A stretch of DNA of 64,000 bases from JAHEJN01 sp963787285. Lineage in GTDB: Bacteria > Actinomycetota > Acidimicrobiia > Acidimicrobiales > JAHEJN01. The stretch is taken from positions 33,483 to 97,482 of the forward strand of contig CAWBCM010000011.1 of NCBI GenBank assembly GCA_963787285.1, in the 5' to 3' direction. The notes below the pieces were generated by a model that saw nothing but the letters and a program-made list of their open reading frames with translations, made no database searches and was not told where the DNA came from. Below are positions 53,389 to 63,122 of this stretch, piece after piece. The translations under genes and the position numbers were made by a program. The number at the start of each line of letters is the position of its first letter. The first letter of the stretch is position 1.

Positions 53389-53952
53389 TCACGCATCTCC
53401 CAACCAGGCAGGCGCCCGGTCGAGCAGGAAGTGACTCACGTCGGCCGCCAGTGCCAGCGTGTCGGACAGCATCTCCTCACCGAGATAGAGACGGTCGAGC
53501 GACACTTCGCGGCGGGCCCCGATGGTGAGACTGCGCAGCGGCGGGTCGGTGACATCGGTGAAGGCATCGGCCGCCGACAGTTGCAGCGGGAGGTCGGTTC
53601 CGCCGATGCCGGCCAGATCGGTCGCCAGGATGAGCAGATCGGGGCTGTGGGGCAGTGGCGGCAGGGCCCACGTGAGGGTGAGGGGCAAGGTGAGCTCGGT
53701 CGAGGGCTCGTCCATCTCGTCGATGGCGAGCACCGCATCTTCGAAGGCCAGCATCACTCGCGGGTCGATCTCGAGGGAGATCAGCATGTCGAGGGGACCA
53801 CCACACGCCTCTGCGGGGTGGAGGTCGATCTCCCACGCCTGGCGCATGGAGTAGGTCTCGACGAAGTGGCGCTCGTCGTGGACGTGGAAGCCGTGATCGG
53901 CCGAGTGGTCCTTCAGGTCGGCGATGAAGGTGGCGATATCGACTGCGGCCAA
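53389..53952 (-). CDS. Conserved hypothetical protein
   Basis: 187 aa from TTG 53952, chosen because GGAGG lies five bases before it and the next frame upstream is overlapped by the IMPase gene. The sequence is acidic and mixed alpha/beta: IATFIADLKDHSADHGFHVH, RQAWEIDLHPAEACGGPLDM, LISLEIDPRVMLAFEDAVLA and SLDRLYLGEEMLSDTLALAA. No catalytic motif or family is recognised. It is divergent from the IMPase gene. Confidence 0.6.
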   Translation of the reverse strand: MAAVDIATFIADLKDHSADHGFHVHDERHFVETYSMRQAWEIDLHPAEACGGPLDMLISLEIDPRVMLAFEDAVLAIDEMDEPSTELTLPLTLTWALPPLPHSPDLLILATDLAGIGGTDLPLQLSAADAFTDVTDPPLRSLTIGARREVSLDRLYLGEEMLSDTLALAADVSHFLLDRAPAWLGDA

Positions 53953-54034
53953 CGGATCCTCCGAATCGTGGTCGCACCTCAGCCTGCCACGGGCAAACCG
54001 GAAATGCTGCCTACGGGAGGGTAGGTTCGCATCG

Positions 54035-54776
54035 GTGGATGCCGACTCTCTCCTCGAGTGCTTCGAACAGGTGGTCGAGGCGATCACCGAGGTGCTCGCC
54101 GTGCAGTCCGACTCGGGGCCCTCGGGTATGCGCGTCGGACAGTACGCGTTCGACGTGGTGACCGACGACATCGCGGTACCGACGCTTCTGGCGGCGGGCG
54201 TCGGCGTGCTCAGTGAGGAGACCGGTCTGCACTTCGGCGAGCGCGAGGTGATCGTCGCCCTCGACCCGGTCGACGGTTCCACCAACTACGCGCACGGTCT
54301 GCCGTGGTACGCCACGAGCCTGTGTGCCGTCGACGCCGACGGCCCGCTCGTTGCGCTGGTGTCGAACCTCGCAACCGGAACGCGTCTTCACCGCGATCCG
54401 TGGCGAGGGCGCCTGGCGCGACGGCGAGCCGATCATCGCGCCCGACATCGAGCACCTGTTCGACGCGCTCGTGGCGGTGAATGGCTTGCCCGACCATCAC
54501 TACGGATGGCGTCAGTTCCGTTCGCTCGGAGCGACGTCGCTCGATCTCTGTGCGGTGGCATGCGGCACGGTCGACGCGATGGTCGATGCGACGGCAGGCG
54601 AGCTGGCACCGTGGGACTACCTCGGCGGCCTGCTGGTGTGCACCGAGGCCGGAGCGGTCGTCACCGACGTCGAGGAACGTGAGCTGGTGGTGATCGACCA
54701 CCACGCCCGACGGGCCCTCGTGGCCGGGGCGACGCAGGCTCTGCACGACCATCTGCTCACCTCACGGCGCCGCTGA
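54035..54776 (+). CDS. Inositol monophosphatase family protein (one frameshift)
   Basis: Joined frames give 246 aa from GTG 54035. Metal site: LSEETG, then DPVDGSTNYAHGLPW (the DPxDGTxxF motif, with Ser for Thr) and, in the second frame, LAPWDYLGGLLVCTEAG (the WDxAAG motif). FTAIRGEGAW starts the second half. The enzyme removes phosphate from inositol-1-phosphate or related sugars (histidinol phosphate is another possibility). One extra base lies at 54376-54377; without it the gene has exactly 247 codons. Confidence 0.85.
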
Positions 54777-54800
54777 CTTCACCGCTAGTCTTCGGGTCCC

Positions 54801-54874
54801 GGGCGTTTAGCTCAGTTGGCTAGAGCATCTCGTTTACACCGAGAGGGTCGGGGGTTCGAGTCCCTCAACGCCCA
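54801..54874 (+). tRNA. tRNA-Val (anticodon TAC)
   Basis: Acceptor GGGCGTT pairs with AACGCCC; D-arm AGCTCAGTTGGCTAGAGC; anticodon stem TCTCG/CGAGA around TTTACAC (anticodon TAC); T-arm GGGGGTTCGAGTCCCTC. Discriminator A; CCA is not encoded. All arms pair well. Confidence 0.95.
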
Positions 54875-54908
54875 CTCGTCGTTGCCGAACCGACAACAGT
54901 TGGAAGAA

Positions 54909-54938
54909 GAACCCCTGGCCGGTCAGCGGCAGGGGTTC
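54909..54938. terminator. 9-bp hairpin downstream of tRNA-Val
   Basis: GAACCCCTG (54909-54917) pairs with CAGGGGTTC (54930-54938) with a 12-base loop that can add CCG/CGG pairing. It can end the tRNA transcript and that of the converging small gene. Confidence 0.65.
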
Positions 54939-54956
54939 GAAACAGCGTGGCGGAGG

Positions 54957-55226
54957 TCAGCAGGAGATCTCGAGCGATGCCTCGAACGGGGTCGTTTCGA
55001 TCTCACCTGTCTGCGCATCCATCGCGCCCGATTCGACCAGGGTGGCCGTACCACTGGCCGATCTGCCGTTGGCTGGTATGTCGAACGGGTCGGATTCGGC
55101 GTACATCCAGAACCGTTCACCGTTGTGAACGGAGAACTCAGGTGGCTGTGTCGACGGCGAGTGATTGGCACCCGAGCCGACTCGTGTTTCGCCGAGCCAG
55201 TGCTCGATCCTGACGAGCAGTATCAA
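54957..55226 (-). CDS. Hypothetical protein (89 aa), possibly a fragment
   Basis: A TTG start overlaps the stop of the upstream gene (TTGA). The sequence looks like the C-terminal half of an exported beta protein: NGERFWMYAESDPFDIPANG, GTATLVESGAMD and a final Cys. There is no signal peptide. It may be a coupled small gene or the remnant of a longer lipoprotein gene next to the tRNA. Confidence 0.35.
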   Translation of the reverse strand: MILLVRIEHWLGETRVGSGANHSPSTQPPEFSVHNGERFWMYAESDPFDIPANGRSASGTATLVESGAMDAQTGEIETTPFEASLEISC

Positions 55227-55931
55227 AGAGTCAGCAGGTTCTCGGGGATCGGGTTCTTGGCGCCCAAGGAGCCGCTGGCCGAGAGCGGTCGGAACCCGAA
55301 GAACCCACCGCCGGTGACGAAAGTGTGGCCGGTCGGGTCCTTCTTCGGATCGTAGTGAGCCTCGACCGCTTCACCGTGCGCACCGGTGCGCACGTAGTCC
55401 ATGGCTGCGGCTGCGCTTTCCCAGACAGTGAGCGTGGCGACCAGTCGTTGCGGCAGATTGGTCATCAGTGTGCCCCACAATCCGCTCGGCGTATCGAGGA
55501 ACTGGTTCTCGAGGCCATTGTTCACACGGGTGAAGGGAACAACGGTGCGGAGGTACGCCGTGCCGATGGTGATCGAGACAGTCGGGCCATGAGCGGGAGC
55601 GGGGATCTCGCGGGTTGCTTCGGCCATGTCGTCGTCGAGGCCGGGCCATACACCGACGGCGCGAAACAACTCCATCTTCACCTGCCACCCCTCGGCGAAC
55701 GCCTGGCCGGTTGGATGATCGGCGAGGAACCGATCGATGCGATTGCTCGTCCTCCCAGCAGGCGAGCATCGCTTCGCGCTTGAATTGTGGACGGGGCAGG
55801 ACGCCTCGGGTGAGCGGCGCACAGGTTGCGGTTCTGGCCGACCGGAGCCCGGGGGCGTCGGCCGGTCCCGGGGTCTTTCGCCGCAAGGCCTTCAGTGGGC
55901 TGGTGTCGGCGACGTGAGCACTGAACAACAT
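55223..55931 (-). CDS. Spheroidene-monooxygenase-like protein (one frameshift)
   Basis: Joined frames give 235 aa from ATG 55931: LFSAHVADTSPLKALRRKTP at the start, then (after the shift) NRIDRFLADHPTGQAFAEGW and SITIGTAYLRTVVPFTRVNN. The ferredoxin-like barrel with AYLRT...WGTLMTN...TVWESAAAAMDYVR and the FVTGGGFFGFRP end resembles CrtA-like/DUF3291-type haem or monooxygenase-fold proteins. Substrate unknown. One extra base at 55745, after codon GAG; without it there are exactly 236 codons. Confidence 0.55.
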
Positions 55932-56038
55932 GAGCTCTGCCCTCGATGGGTGTGTGCTGGCATTGCGCCGCTGCAGCCACTCATACTGACAGAACTCGCG
56001 TCGAGCCTTGGCCAGAGCTCCGAGTTCGCGTCGAGGTG

Positions 56039-56902
56039 CTACACGCGGTCGGTGATGGTCACGCCGAGCCGGGAGTGGCGCCAGAACCCCTCGAACCACA
56101 CTGCCGACAGCAGCGCCACGTGCGGCGTGAGTGTCAGCGACAGCGCCCCGATCGACAAGGCCACTCCAGCGGTTGCGCCGCCGACCAACCATGCCGTGGC
56201 CGCCGGCGTTCGTCTGTCGCGTGCGTGTTCGACGAGTCCCTCCATGCCCGCGCCTGCCGCGGAGATGCGTCGAAGTAGTTCCACCAGAACCCGAACCCGA
56301 TGGCCAGCGCCAGCAGCCCGGTGGCGATCGTGGCGAAGGTGTGCTCGACGGCCGACACGCCGTTGACCACACCGACGACGACCTCACCGAGCACGATGAT
56401 CGTGAAGAGACCGAAGCGTTCGGCGAGGGAATCCGTCGGCTGCACGGCCGCAGACATCTCCTCGGATCGAGGCAGCAGCGCCAGGACGAGATTGATCACC
56501 AAGGTCACCCCGACTGCGATCGCCCACAGCAGGACCTGGGTGTTCGAGTCGCGGGCGAACGCGCTGGCCAGCACGATCGCAGCAACGAGCGCGACACCGA
56601 GGACGTAGCGACCGGCCACTCGGCGCCACTCCGGCGTGTCGAACCGGCGAACGTCGAACCATTGCCACGCGATGAACGTGACGAGGAGGGCATAGACGAT
56701 GGCGAAGCTGCGGCCTTCGGCCGGATCGTCGGCGGCGTGACCGGCGAACACCGAAAGCAGGACGAGCAACGACATCTGGGTGAAGATGTAGGTCGACCAA
56801 GTCGTAGAACAGCTCGAGGAAGCTCACCGATCGGTCTTCGATCACGTGGCCGTGTGGTCTCGGCGGTCGGAACCATCGTTGCGTGTCGGGCGGGTTGGTC
56901 AT
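56039..56902 (-). CDS. Low-temperature-requirement A (LtrA)-like membrane protein (frame-disrupted)
   Basis: Joined frames give about 287 aa: SVSFLELFYDLVD, then YIFTQMSLLVLLSVFAGHAA, a conserved Trp-rich part (FIAWQWFDVRRFDTPEW), and the LtrA hallmark ERFGLFTIIVLGEVVVGVVN, followed by GFWWNYFD. About seven hydrophobic segments. One extra base is at 56791 and one is missing near 56265. Function of LtrA proteins is unknown. A second, intact LtrA protein lies at 58516-59730. Confidence 0.78.
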
Positions 56903-56949
56903 TGCGGCGTAGCCTCGCTGTTGCGTACTCGGCACCGTCACTTCGGCCG

Positions 56950-57774
56950 TCAGAAGAGGCTCTTCTGGGGACGGATCACGAGCTCCTCGATGTTGAGCTC
57001 GATGGGCTGGGTGATGACGTACTCGACAGCGAGGGCGATGTGCTCGGTGTTGCCGATGGTGGTGGACATGGCGGCTTGGAATCGGTCGAGCTGGTCCTGG
57101 GGGACTCGGCCGTCCTCATCGAACTGAATGTCGGTGACGCCGGCCATGGCGGCCAGGCCTTCGACCATGCTGCGGTCGACATTCCGGGTGAAGTTCGTCG
57201 CGAAGACGCCGGGAAGGATGGCGGTGACCCGGATCGGGTCGTCCTCGAGCTCCAGGCGCAGTGTCGAGTTGATGCAGTTCACGGCGTGCTTGGTGGCGCC
57301 GTAGACGCCCGAGTCGCGGCGAATCGCGGCGACAGACGAGATGTTGACGATGTTGCCCTCGGACCCGGTGGCCCGCATGGCGCGGATCGCGGCCTGGCAG
57401 CCGATGGCGAGGGCGAGGACGTTGACATCGAGCATGCTCTTCCACATGGCCGGGTCGCCGTCGGCGATGGTGCTGCCGACGTCGCCGAACCCGGCGTTGT
57501 TGACCAGCACGTCGAGGCGACCGGTGGCGTCGGCCGCGCCCTGAATCCAGCCTCGGAGCGCCTCGCTGTCGGTGATGTCGAACGTCGCGACCTCGGCTCG
57601 GCCGCCGGCCTCGACGATGCGTGCGGCTGAGTCATTCATCGGCTCGACCGTGCGGCCCATCAGGTATACGTGGGCGCCGCGGGAGCCGAGGTGCTCGGCG
57701 ATGGCGCGGCCGAACCCGCTGGAAGCACCGGTCACGCACACGGTGCGGCCGTCGATCGAACGAGAGGCGGTCAT
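56950..57774 (-). CDS. Short-chain dehydrogenase/reductase
   Basis: 274 aa classical SDR. Cofactor loop CVTGASSGFGRAIAEHLG, LVNNAGFGDVG, INISSVAAIR-like NIVNISSVAAIRRDSG, catalytic YGATKHAVN (Tyr-x3-Lys), and RVTAILPGVFATNF. LMGRT after strand 2 suggests NADP preference. Substrate unknown. Divergent from a TetR gene with a shared operator region of repeated GACATT half-sites, so probably TetR-controlled. Confidence 0.9.
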   Translation of the reverse strand: MTASRSIDGRTVCVTGASSGFGRAIAEHLGSRGAHVYLMGRTVEPMNDSAARIVEAGGRAEVATFDITDSEALRGWIQGAADATGRLDVLVNNAGFGDVGSTIADGDPAMWKSMLDVNVLALAIGCQAAIRAMRATGSEGNIVNISSVAAIRRDSGVYGATKHAVNCINSTLRLELEDDPIRVTAILPGVFATNFTRNVDRSMVEGLAAMAGVTDIQFDEDGRVPQDQLDRFQAAMSTTIGNTEHIALAVEYVITQPIELNIEELVIRPQKSLF

Positions 57775-57794
57775 TCTGGGGGCTCCTTCCACGT

Positions 57795-57836
57795 GACATT
57801 TCGGAACCGGAATGTCAGTTCCGGGATCCTGACATT
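57795..57836. promoter_or_regulatory. Operator region with three GACATT half-sites between SDR and TetR genes
   Basis: GACATTTCGGA/ACCGGAATGTC forms an imperfect 22-base dyad (57795-57816). AATGTCAG (57811-57818) and CTGACATT (57829-57836) form a second, perfect dyad with a ten-base spacer, sharing the middle half-site. This fits two TetR dimers in the divergent promoter. Confidence 0.75.
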
Positions 57837-57864
57837 CTGAGCAAGATGTGTCAAGCTCCTGTTC

Positions 57865-58444
57865 GTGCCGGAACCGATCACCACTGAACGGCAGCAACGC
57901 GTCGACGCGATCCGCCGAGCCGCGATCCCCGTGTTCGCCGCTCAGGGGTTCCGTCGCACGTCCATGGCCGACCTCGCCGCGTGCCGCCGGCGTGTCGCGA
58001 CCGGCGCTGTATCAGTACTTCGACAACCGCGCAGACCTGTTCCGGGCCGCCTTCGACGCCGTTTTGCACGACACGACGGAAGCGGCCCTGGCCGCGCTCG
58101 CCGCCGACGGCTCGGTGGCCGAGCGACTCGATGGCTACCTCCAGCGCGCCAATGGCGACGCCTATGAGTCGCTCTCGAAGACGCCGTTCGGCGAGGAGTT
58201 GATGGAACACAGCCACGAATTCGCGGCCGACATCGTCGACGCCGCTCAGCGGCGCGCCCATCGCGGGCTCCGGGCGTTTCTCCGGCAGACCACTCGGGCC
58301 GACGCCGCCACGCTCGCAGCCGTCACCGATCTCGTGACGCTGTCGCCGATCGGCCTCAAGACGGACGACCCGTCAACGGCGGCGTACCGCCGTCGGCTGA
58401 CGGCCCTTGCCACCGCAGCCACTGGCCTGCTCGACGCTCGCTGA
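57865..58444 (+). CDS. TetR-family repressor (one frameshift)
   Basis: Joined frames give 192 aa from GTG 57865. Helix-turn-helix: RVDAIRRAAIPVFAAQGFRR, TSMADLAA, then after the shift AAGVSRPALYQYFDNRADLF. The rest is the helical ligand domain. One extra T at 57982 breaks the frame; dropping it restores LAAAAGVSRPALYQYF and exactly 193 codons. It probably represses the divergent SDR gene. Confidence 0.85.
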
Positions 58445-58515
58445 CCCGTGGCGTTCGACCGACTCGGCGACGTTGGGAGGAGCGACCACCCGCCGCGGGT
58501 CGTCGGCCCGGGCGA

Positions 58516-59730
58516 TCAGGGCGAGGAGTCGCCCGGGTTCGCCGAGTGAGTGGTTGGGGGTCGGCGCGACACGGGCACGAACCGCTGCACGACCTCGACC
58601 CGGTAGTGCTCGATGGCGAGGACCACCAGGAGGAGCACGTCGACCGTTATCAGCAACCACATTCCGGCCAACGATGCCGAAAGAGCGATCAGGATGCCCA
58701 GGGCCGCCACGGCCGCCAGACGTTCGACGGCCAAGGCCGAGTAGGCCCGGAGAATCGACAGGACCACGCCGAGGAGATACCCCGAGATCCCGATGAAGAG
58801 CATCCAGCGAAAGGAGCCCGGCAAGGGGTCGGTGGGGTGAAGCATGATCTCCTCCAACGCAGCAGCCGCCACGAGGATGGAGCCAACGATGAAGAAGTGG
58901 TTGTAGGTGTAGACATCCCTGGCGAATCGGGAGCTGTCGTTGGCATCGGACAGCTGTTCGTGGCGATGTTCCAGGGCGGGCAAGGGCCGGTCGAAGTAGG
59001 ACCACCACAGGAGTCCCGCCAGAAGACCAGAGGCGCTCAGGGCCGTCACGAGGTTGCCTTCGAGCGGGTTGCCCTCGGAGAGGGTTTCCACCACAGGAGC
59101 GCCGATGGCCACGATCACCTCGCCCAAGGCGATGATGACGATCAGACCGTGACGTTCGGCGAAGTGCCCCGGCCGCACCAGCCAATCGCTGCCGCCGGCA
59201 TCGATGGTGTTGAAGACGAGGACCGCGATCGCGGCGATCCACAAACCCAGCTGCCAGCCATCGTCGGCCAAGCCCCCGGCCAGCACCAGGACGATCCCGG
59301 AAATGGTGAAGAGGAGATAGCGATTGTTCGACGATCGCACCGCGTCGTCGTCGGCGAGAAGGGCGACACCCATCGCGATGGGCATGGTCAAGATGGCCGA
59401 CACCGTGACGGCGAAGACGATCGACCCGTTCCCGAAGGGATCCTCCAGCGAAGCCGCCATGGGCAGGCTGATGGCGGTGGCCAGCATGAACACCGCGCGC
59501 ACGAAACGACTGTTGCCGGCGACCGCATTGGCGCTCCAGGTGAAGTTGGACCACGCAATCCAGATGAGGGTGAAGAGGAGCACGAACTCGCCGAACCCCT
59601 CGAGAGTCGGGTGGTGCACCAGGTGAAAGACCAGCCGGGAGAAGGCGAAGACGAAGCTCAGGTCGAAGAAGAGCTCGGCGGGGTCGGCGGTGAAGTCTTC
59701 CTCGCGACTCGGTATCGGAATGTTTCGCAT
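58516..59730 (-). CDS. Low-temperature-requirement A (LtrA)-like membrane protein
   Basis: 404 aa from ATG 59730 (MRNIPIPSREEDFTADPAEL), about twelve hydrophobic segments. AELFFDLSFVFAFSRLVFHL at the start and ERHGLIVIIALGEVIVAIGA in the middle are LtrA signatures. Unlike the nearby LtrA relative it is intact. Function unknown; it is tail to tail with the TetR gene. Confidence 0.88.
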   Translation of the reverse strand: MRNIPIPSREEDFTADPAELFFDLSFVFAFSRLVFHLVHHPTLEGFGEFVLLFTLIWIAWSNFTWSANAVAGNSRFVRAVFMLATAISLPMAASLEDPFGNGSIVFAVTVSAILTMPIAMGVALLADDDAVRSSNNRYLLFTISGIVLVLAGGLADDGWQLGLWIAAIAVLVFNTIDAGGSDWLVRPGHFAERHGLIVIIALGEVIVAIGAPVVETLSEGNPLEGNLVTALSASGLLAGLLWWSYFDRPLPALEHRHEQLSDANDSSRFARDVYTYNHFFIVGSILVAAAALEEIMLHPTDPLPGSFRWMLFIGISGYLLGVVLSILRAYSALAVERLAAVAALGILIALSASLAGMWLLITVDVLLLVVLAIEHYRVEVVQRFVPVSRRPPTTHSANPGDSSP

Positions 59731-59828
59731 CGGCCGACATGCTAGAAGCGTCGTCACCCCTCGGCGATCTCGAAGTCGCCATCGAGCCAGCGACATCGGC
59801 CAACCGGGGCGGACTAACGTCGACACCG

Positions 59829-60194
59829 ATGTCCCCCCAGGTGGTGGCCAAACGGATCTACGAAGCGGCTTCGCCCGATGACGGCTGGCGTGTGCTCGTC
59901 GACCGGATCTGGCCCCGAGGCTTCAGCCGCGACCGTGCGCAGCTCGATGCTTGGCTCCCCGAGGTCGCCCCGTCCACCGAGCTACGCAACTGGTTCGGCC
60001 ACGACCCACGACGCTGGGACGAGTTCTTGCGTCGATACGAGAAGGAGCTCGCCGTCAATCCCCGTTTGGAGGACCTTCGCGCCCACATCACCTCAGGCCG
60101 TGTCACCCTCCTCTACAGCGCTCGGGACACCGAGCACAATCAGGCAGTCGCCCTTGCCGCCTACCTCCTGGCCGCGCCACGCACGACAACATGA
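59829..60194 (+). CDS. DUF488 family protein
   Basis: 121 aa from ATG 59829. VAKRIYEAASPDDGWRVLVD followed by RIWPRGFSRD is the DUF488 signature (VDRLWPRG); LRNWFGHDPRRWDEFLRRYE and VTLLYSARDTEHNQAV complete it. Small cytoplasmic protein of unknown function, sometimes linked with stress. A Fur box and promoter lie about 70 bases after its stop. Confidence 0.9.
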   Translation: MSPQVVAKRIYEAASPDDGWRVLVDRIWPRGFSRDRAQLDAWLPEVAPSTELRNWFGHDPRRWDEFLRRYEKELAVNPRLEDLRAHITSGRVTLLYSARDTEHNQAVALAAYLLAAPRTTT

Positions 60195-60267
60195 ACACCC
60201 GACCTCGTGGCACGGGGACAGGCGGAAAGCGGCGGAGTAGGTCCGAGAACTGGTTCTGCACGACAAA

Positions 60268-60289
60268 TTGACAGATTCCAGAATCTGTC
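60268..60289 (+). promoter_or_regulatory. fur-katG promoter with overlapping palindromic operator
   Basis: TTGACA (60268-60273) is a consensus -35 hexamer. GACAGATTC (60270-60278), CA, GAATCTGTC (60281-60289) is a perfect 9-bp dyad that covers it. Autoregulation by the Fur protein just downstream is likely. Confidence 0.75.
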
Positions 60290-60303
60290 GCAGACTGAGT
60301 CAC

Positions 60304-60813
60304 GTGTCCGCCGATCCCGCACAGGTGCTCCGTGACCACGGCAGCTCCAGGTGACCGCGCAGCGGCTCGCCGTGATGCGGGCCGTGTCCGCCCATCCGCA
60401 CAGCACGCCGAACGATGTGGCCGAGACGGTCCGCGACGAGATCGGTGCGATCTCCCGGCAGTCGGTGTACGACACGCTGACCGTCCTGGCCGAGCACGAC
60501 ATCATCCGGCGGATCCAGCCGGCGGGCTCGCCGACGAGGTACGAAGACCGGGTCGGCGACAACCATCACCATCTCGTCTGCCGGAGCTGCGACCGTCTCG
60601 TCGACGTCGACTGCGCCGTCGGCGACACGCCCTGTCTGACGCCTGTCGAGGACTGGCGAGTTCGACGTGGACGAGGCCGAGGTCATCTACTGGGGCATCT
60701 GCCCCGAGTGCCAGGCATCCACCGTCATGAGCACCATGGACACCTCACAGAGACCGTCCACCCCGATTCACTCACCAACCGACCGTCCAACCGGATATCA
60801 GGAGAAGCGATGA
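60304..60813 (+). CDS. furA: Fur-family peroxide/metal regulator (frame-disrupted)
   Basis: Joined frames give about 169 aa. A GTG at 60304 starts SADPAQVLRDHG; one base seems missing near 60350, where VTAQRLAVMRAVSAHPHST continues (a GTG at 60351 is the alternative start). ISRQSVYDTLTVLAEHDIIR is the helix-turn-helix; VGDNHHHLVCRSCDRLVDVD holds the metal-binding His and CxxC; a second CxxC (ICPECQ) appears after an extra C at 60657. The stop overlaps the katG ATG (ATGA). As in mycobacterial furA-katG, it likely represses katG until peroxide oxidises it. Confidence 0.88.
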
Positions 60814-62999
60814 CCGACAGCGCAACCCAAACGGCCCGAATGGGGTGCCCTCACCTCGAGCGAGGCGCAGTCCAACGAGAAGTGGTGGCCGAACCAGCTG
60901 AACCTGCGGATCCTGCACCAGAACCATCCCGCCTCGACTCCGCTCGGCGCCGACTTCGACTACGCAGAAGCGGTCGCCGGGATCGACTTCGACGAGCTGA
61001 CCCGTGACGTCGACGCCCTCATGACCGACTCCAAGGAGTGGTGGCCCGCCGACTGGGGTCACTACGGCGGGTTCTTCATCCGCATGAGCTGGCACGCCGC
61101 CGGCACCTACCGGGTGCACCGACGGTCGTGGCGGCGCCGGCACCGGCGCCCAGCGCTTCGCGCCGCTGAACTCCTGGCCCGACAACGGCAACCTCGACAA
61201 GGCTCGCCGCCTGCTGCTGCCCATCAAGCAGAAGTACGGCAAGGCCATCTCCTGGGCCGACCTCTTCGTCTTCGCCGGCAACCGTGCCCTCGAGACCATG
61301 GGCTTCACGACCTTCGGGTTCTCCTTCGGCCGGGCCGACATCTGGGCGCCCGAGGACGACATCTACTGGGGCCCGGAGAACGAGTGGCTCGGTGACGAGC
61401 GCTACTCCGGTGAGCGCGAGCTGGCCGAACCCGCTCGCCGCGGTCCAGATGGGCCTCATCTACGTCAACCCCGAGGGACCCAACGGCGTCGCCGACGCGT
61501 TGGCCTCGGCGCAGGACATCCGCGAGACGTTCGGCCGCATGGCGATGAACGACGAGGAGACCGTCGCGCTGACCGTCGGCGGCCACACCTTCGGCAAGAT
61601 GCACGGCAACGGCCCCGCCGAGGCCGTCGGGCGCCGAGCCCGAGGGCGCCGGCCTCGCCGAGCAGGGTTTCGGCTGGATCAACTCCAACGAGACCGGCGT
61701 GGGCCAGTTCGCCGTCACCTCCGGCCTCGAGGGTGCCTGGACCCCGACCCCCACCGAGTGGGACAACAAGTACCTCGAGACGCTCTTCTCCCACGAGTGG
61801 GAGCTGGTCAGTCGCCCGCCGGCGCCACAGCAGTGGCAGCCCCGTGAGGTCAAGGAAGGCTTCATGGTCCCGCCGGTGGCGCCCGGCGCGCCGGAGACCA
61901 AGCCGACCATGTCGACCGCCGACATGGCGATGATCACCGATCCGGCGTACCTCGAGATCTCCAAGCGCTACTACGAGAACCCCGATCAGCTCGCCGACGC
62001 GTTCGCCCGGGCCTGGTTCAAGCTGCTGCACCGCGACATGGGCCCGGCCATCCGCTACGTCGGCCCGCAGGTCCCCGAGCGAGGAGCTCGTGTGGCAGGA
62101 CAACGTGCCCGCCCACGAGGGTGCGCTGATCGGCGACGCCGAGATCGCCGAGCTCAAGTCGACGATCCTCGACTCGGGTCTGACCATCGAGCAGCTGGTG
62201 AAGACGGCGTGGGCCTCGGCCTCGACGTACCGTCGCACCGACTTCCGCGGCGGCGCCAACGGTGCCCGCATCCGCCTCGAGCCGCAGGCCAGCTGGGACG
62301 TCAACGTCCAGTCCGGCGTCGGCCCGGTGATCGCCAAGCTGGAGGAGATCCAGGGCGCGTTCAACGGCAAGGGTGGCGCCCAGGTGTCGCTCGCCGACCT
62401 GATCGTCCTCGGTGGCACCGCCGCGGTCGAGGCTGCGGCGAAGGCTGCCGGCCACGACATCACGCGTGCCGTTCACCCCGGGTCGCACCGACGCCGATCA
62501 GGACAGCACCGACGTCGAGTCCTTCGGCTACCTCGAGCCCAAGGCCGACGGCTTCCGCAACTACGTCGCCAAGCAGGGCGCGGTCCCGACCGAGCACCTG
62601 CTCATCGACAAGGCCTACATGCTGAACCTGTCGGCGCCGGAGATGACCGCCCTCGTCGGCGGCCTCCGGGTGCTGGGCAACAACGTCGGCACCGAGGGCC
62701 ACGGCGTGCTCACCGACCGTCCCGGTCAGCTGACCACCGACTTCTTCACCAACCTGCTCGACATGGACGTGAAGTGGTCGGCCGTCGGTGAGGCCGAGGA
62801 CGTCTTCGAGGGCCACGACCGCGCCACCGGTGCGGCGAAGTGGACCGGCACCCGGGTCGACCTCGTGTTCGGCTCGAACAGCCAGCTGCGGGCCATCGCC
62901 GAGGAGTACGGCGCCGCCGGCGGCGACGAGCTGTTCCTCGATGCGTTCGTCTCCGGCTGGGTCAAGGTCATGGAGAACGACCGCTTCGATCTCGACTGA
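60810..62999 (+). CDS. katG: Catalase-peroxidase KatG (six +1 frameshifts as given)
   Basis: Joined frames give 727 aa, the normal length. NEKWWPNQLNLRILHQN; distal site FFIRMSWHAAGTYR (Arg, Trp, His); LFVFAGNRALETMGF; Met-Tyr-Trp adduct parts MGLIYVNPEGPNG; VALTVGGHTFGKMHG with the proximal His; ARAWFKLLHRDMGP; WASASTYRRTDFRGG; VPFTPGRTDA; LVFGSNSQLRAIAE. Extra bases lie near 60846, 61120, 61427, 61630, 62080 and 62465. The enzyme removes hydrogen peroxide and is translationally coupled to Fur. All catalytic residues survive, so the shifts are probably not real. Confidence 0.93.
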
Positions 63000-63122
63000 G
63001 ATCGACGTGAGCGACGGTGGGGCGCTGCGGTTGCGGCGCCCCACCGTCGCGTTCTGGCCCGAACCCGGGTTGGCCGACGGTCGCCTGTCACCCATCGGTC
63101 CTCGTCGATCGTCTGTAGGGGT

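Noticed and set aside
54930..54940. GGGGTTCGA downstream of tRNA-Val as an attachment-site copy
   Set aside because: The match to the tRNA T-loop is only nine bases and is already part of a terminator hairpin; no integrase is nearby.
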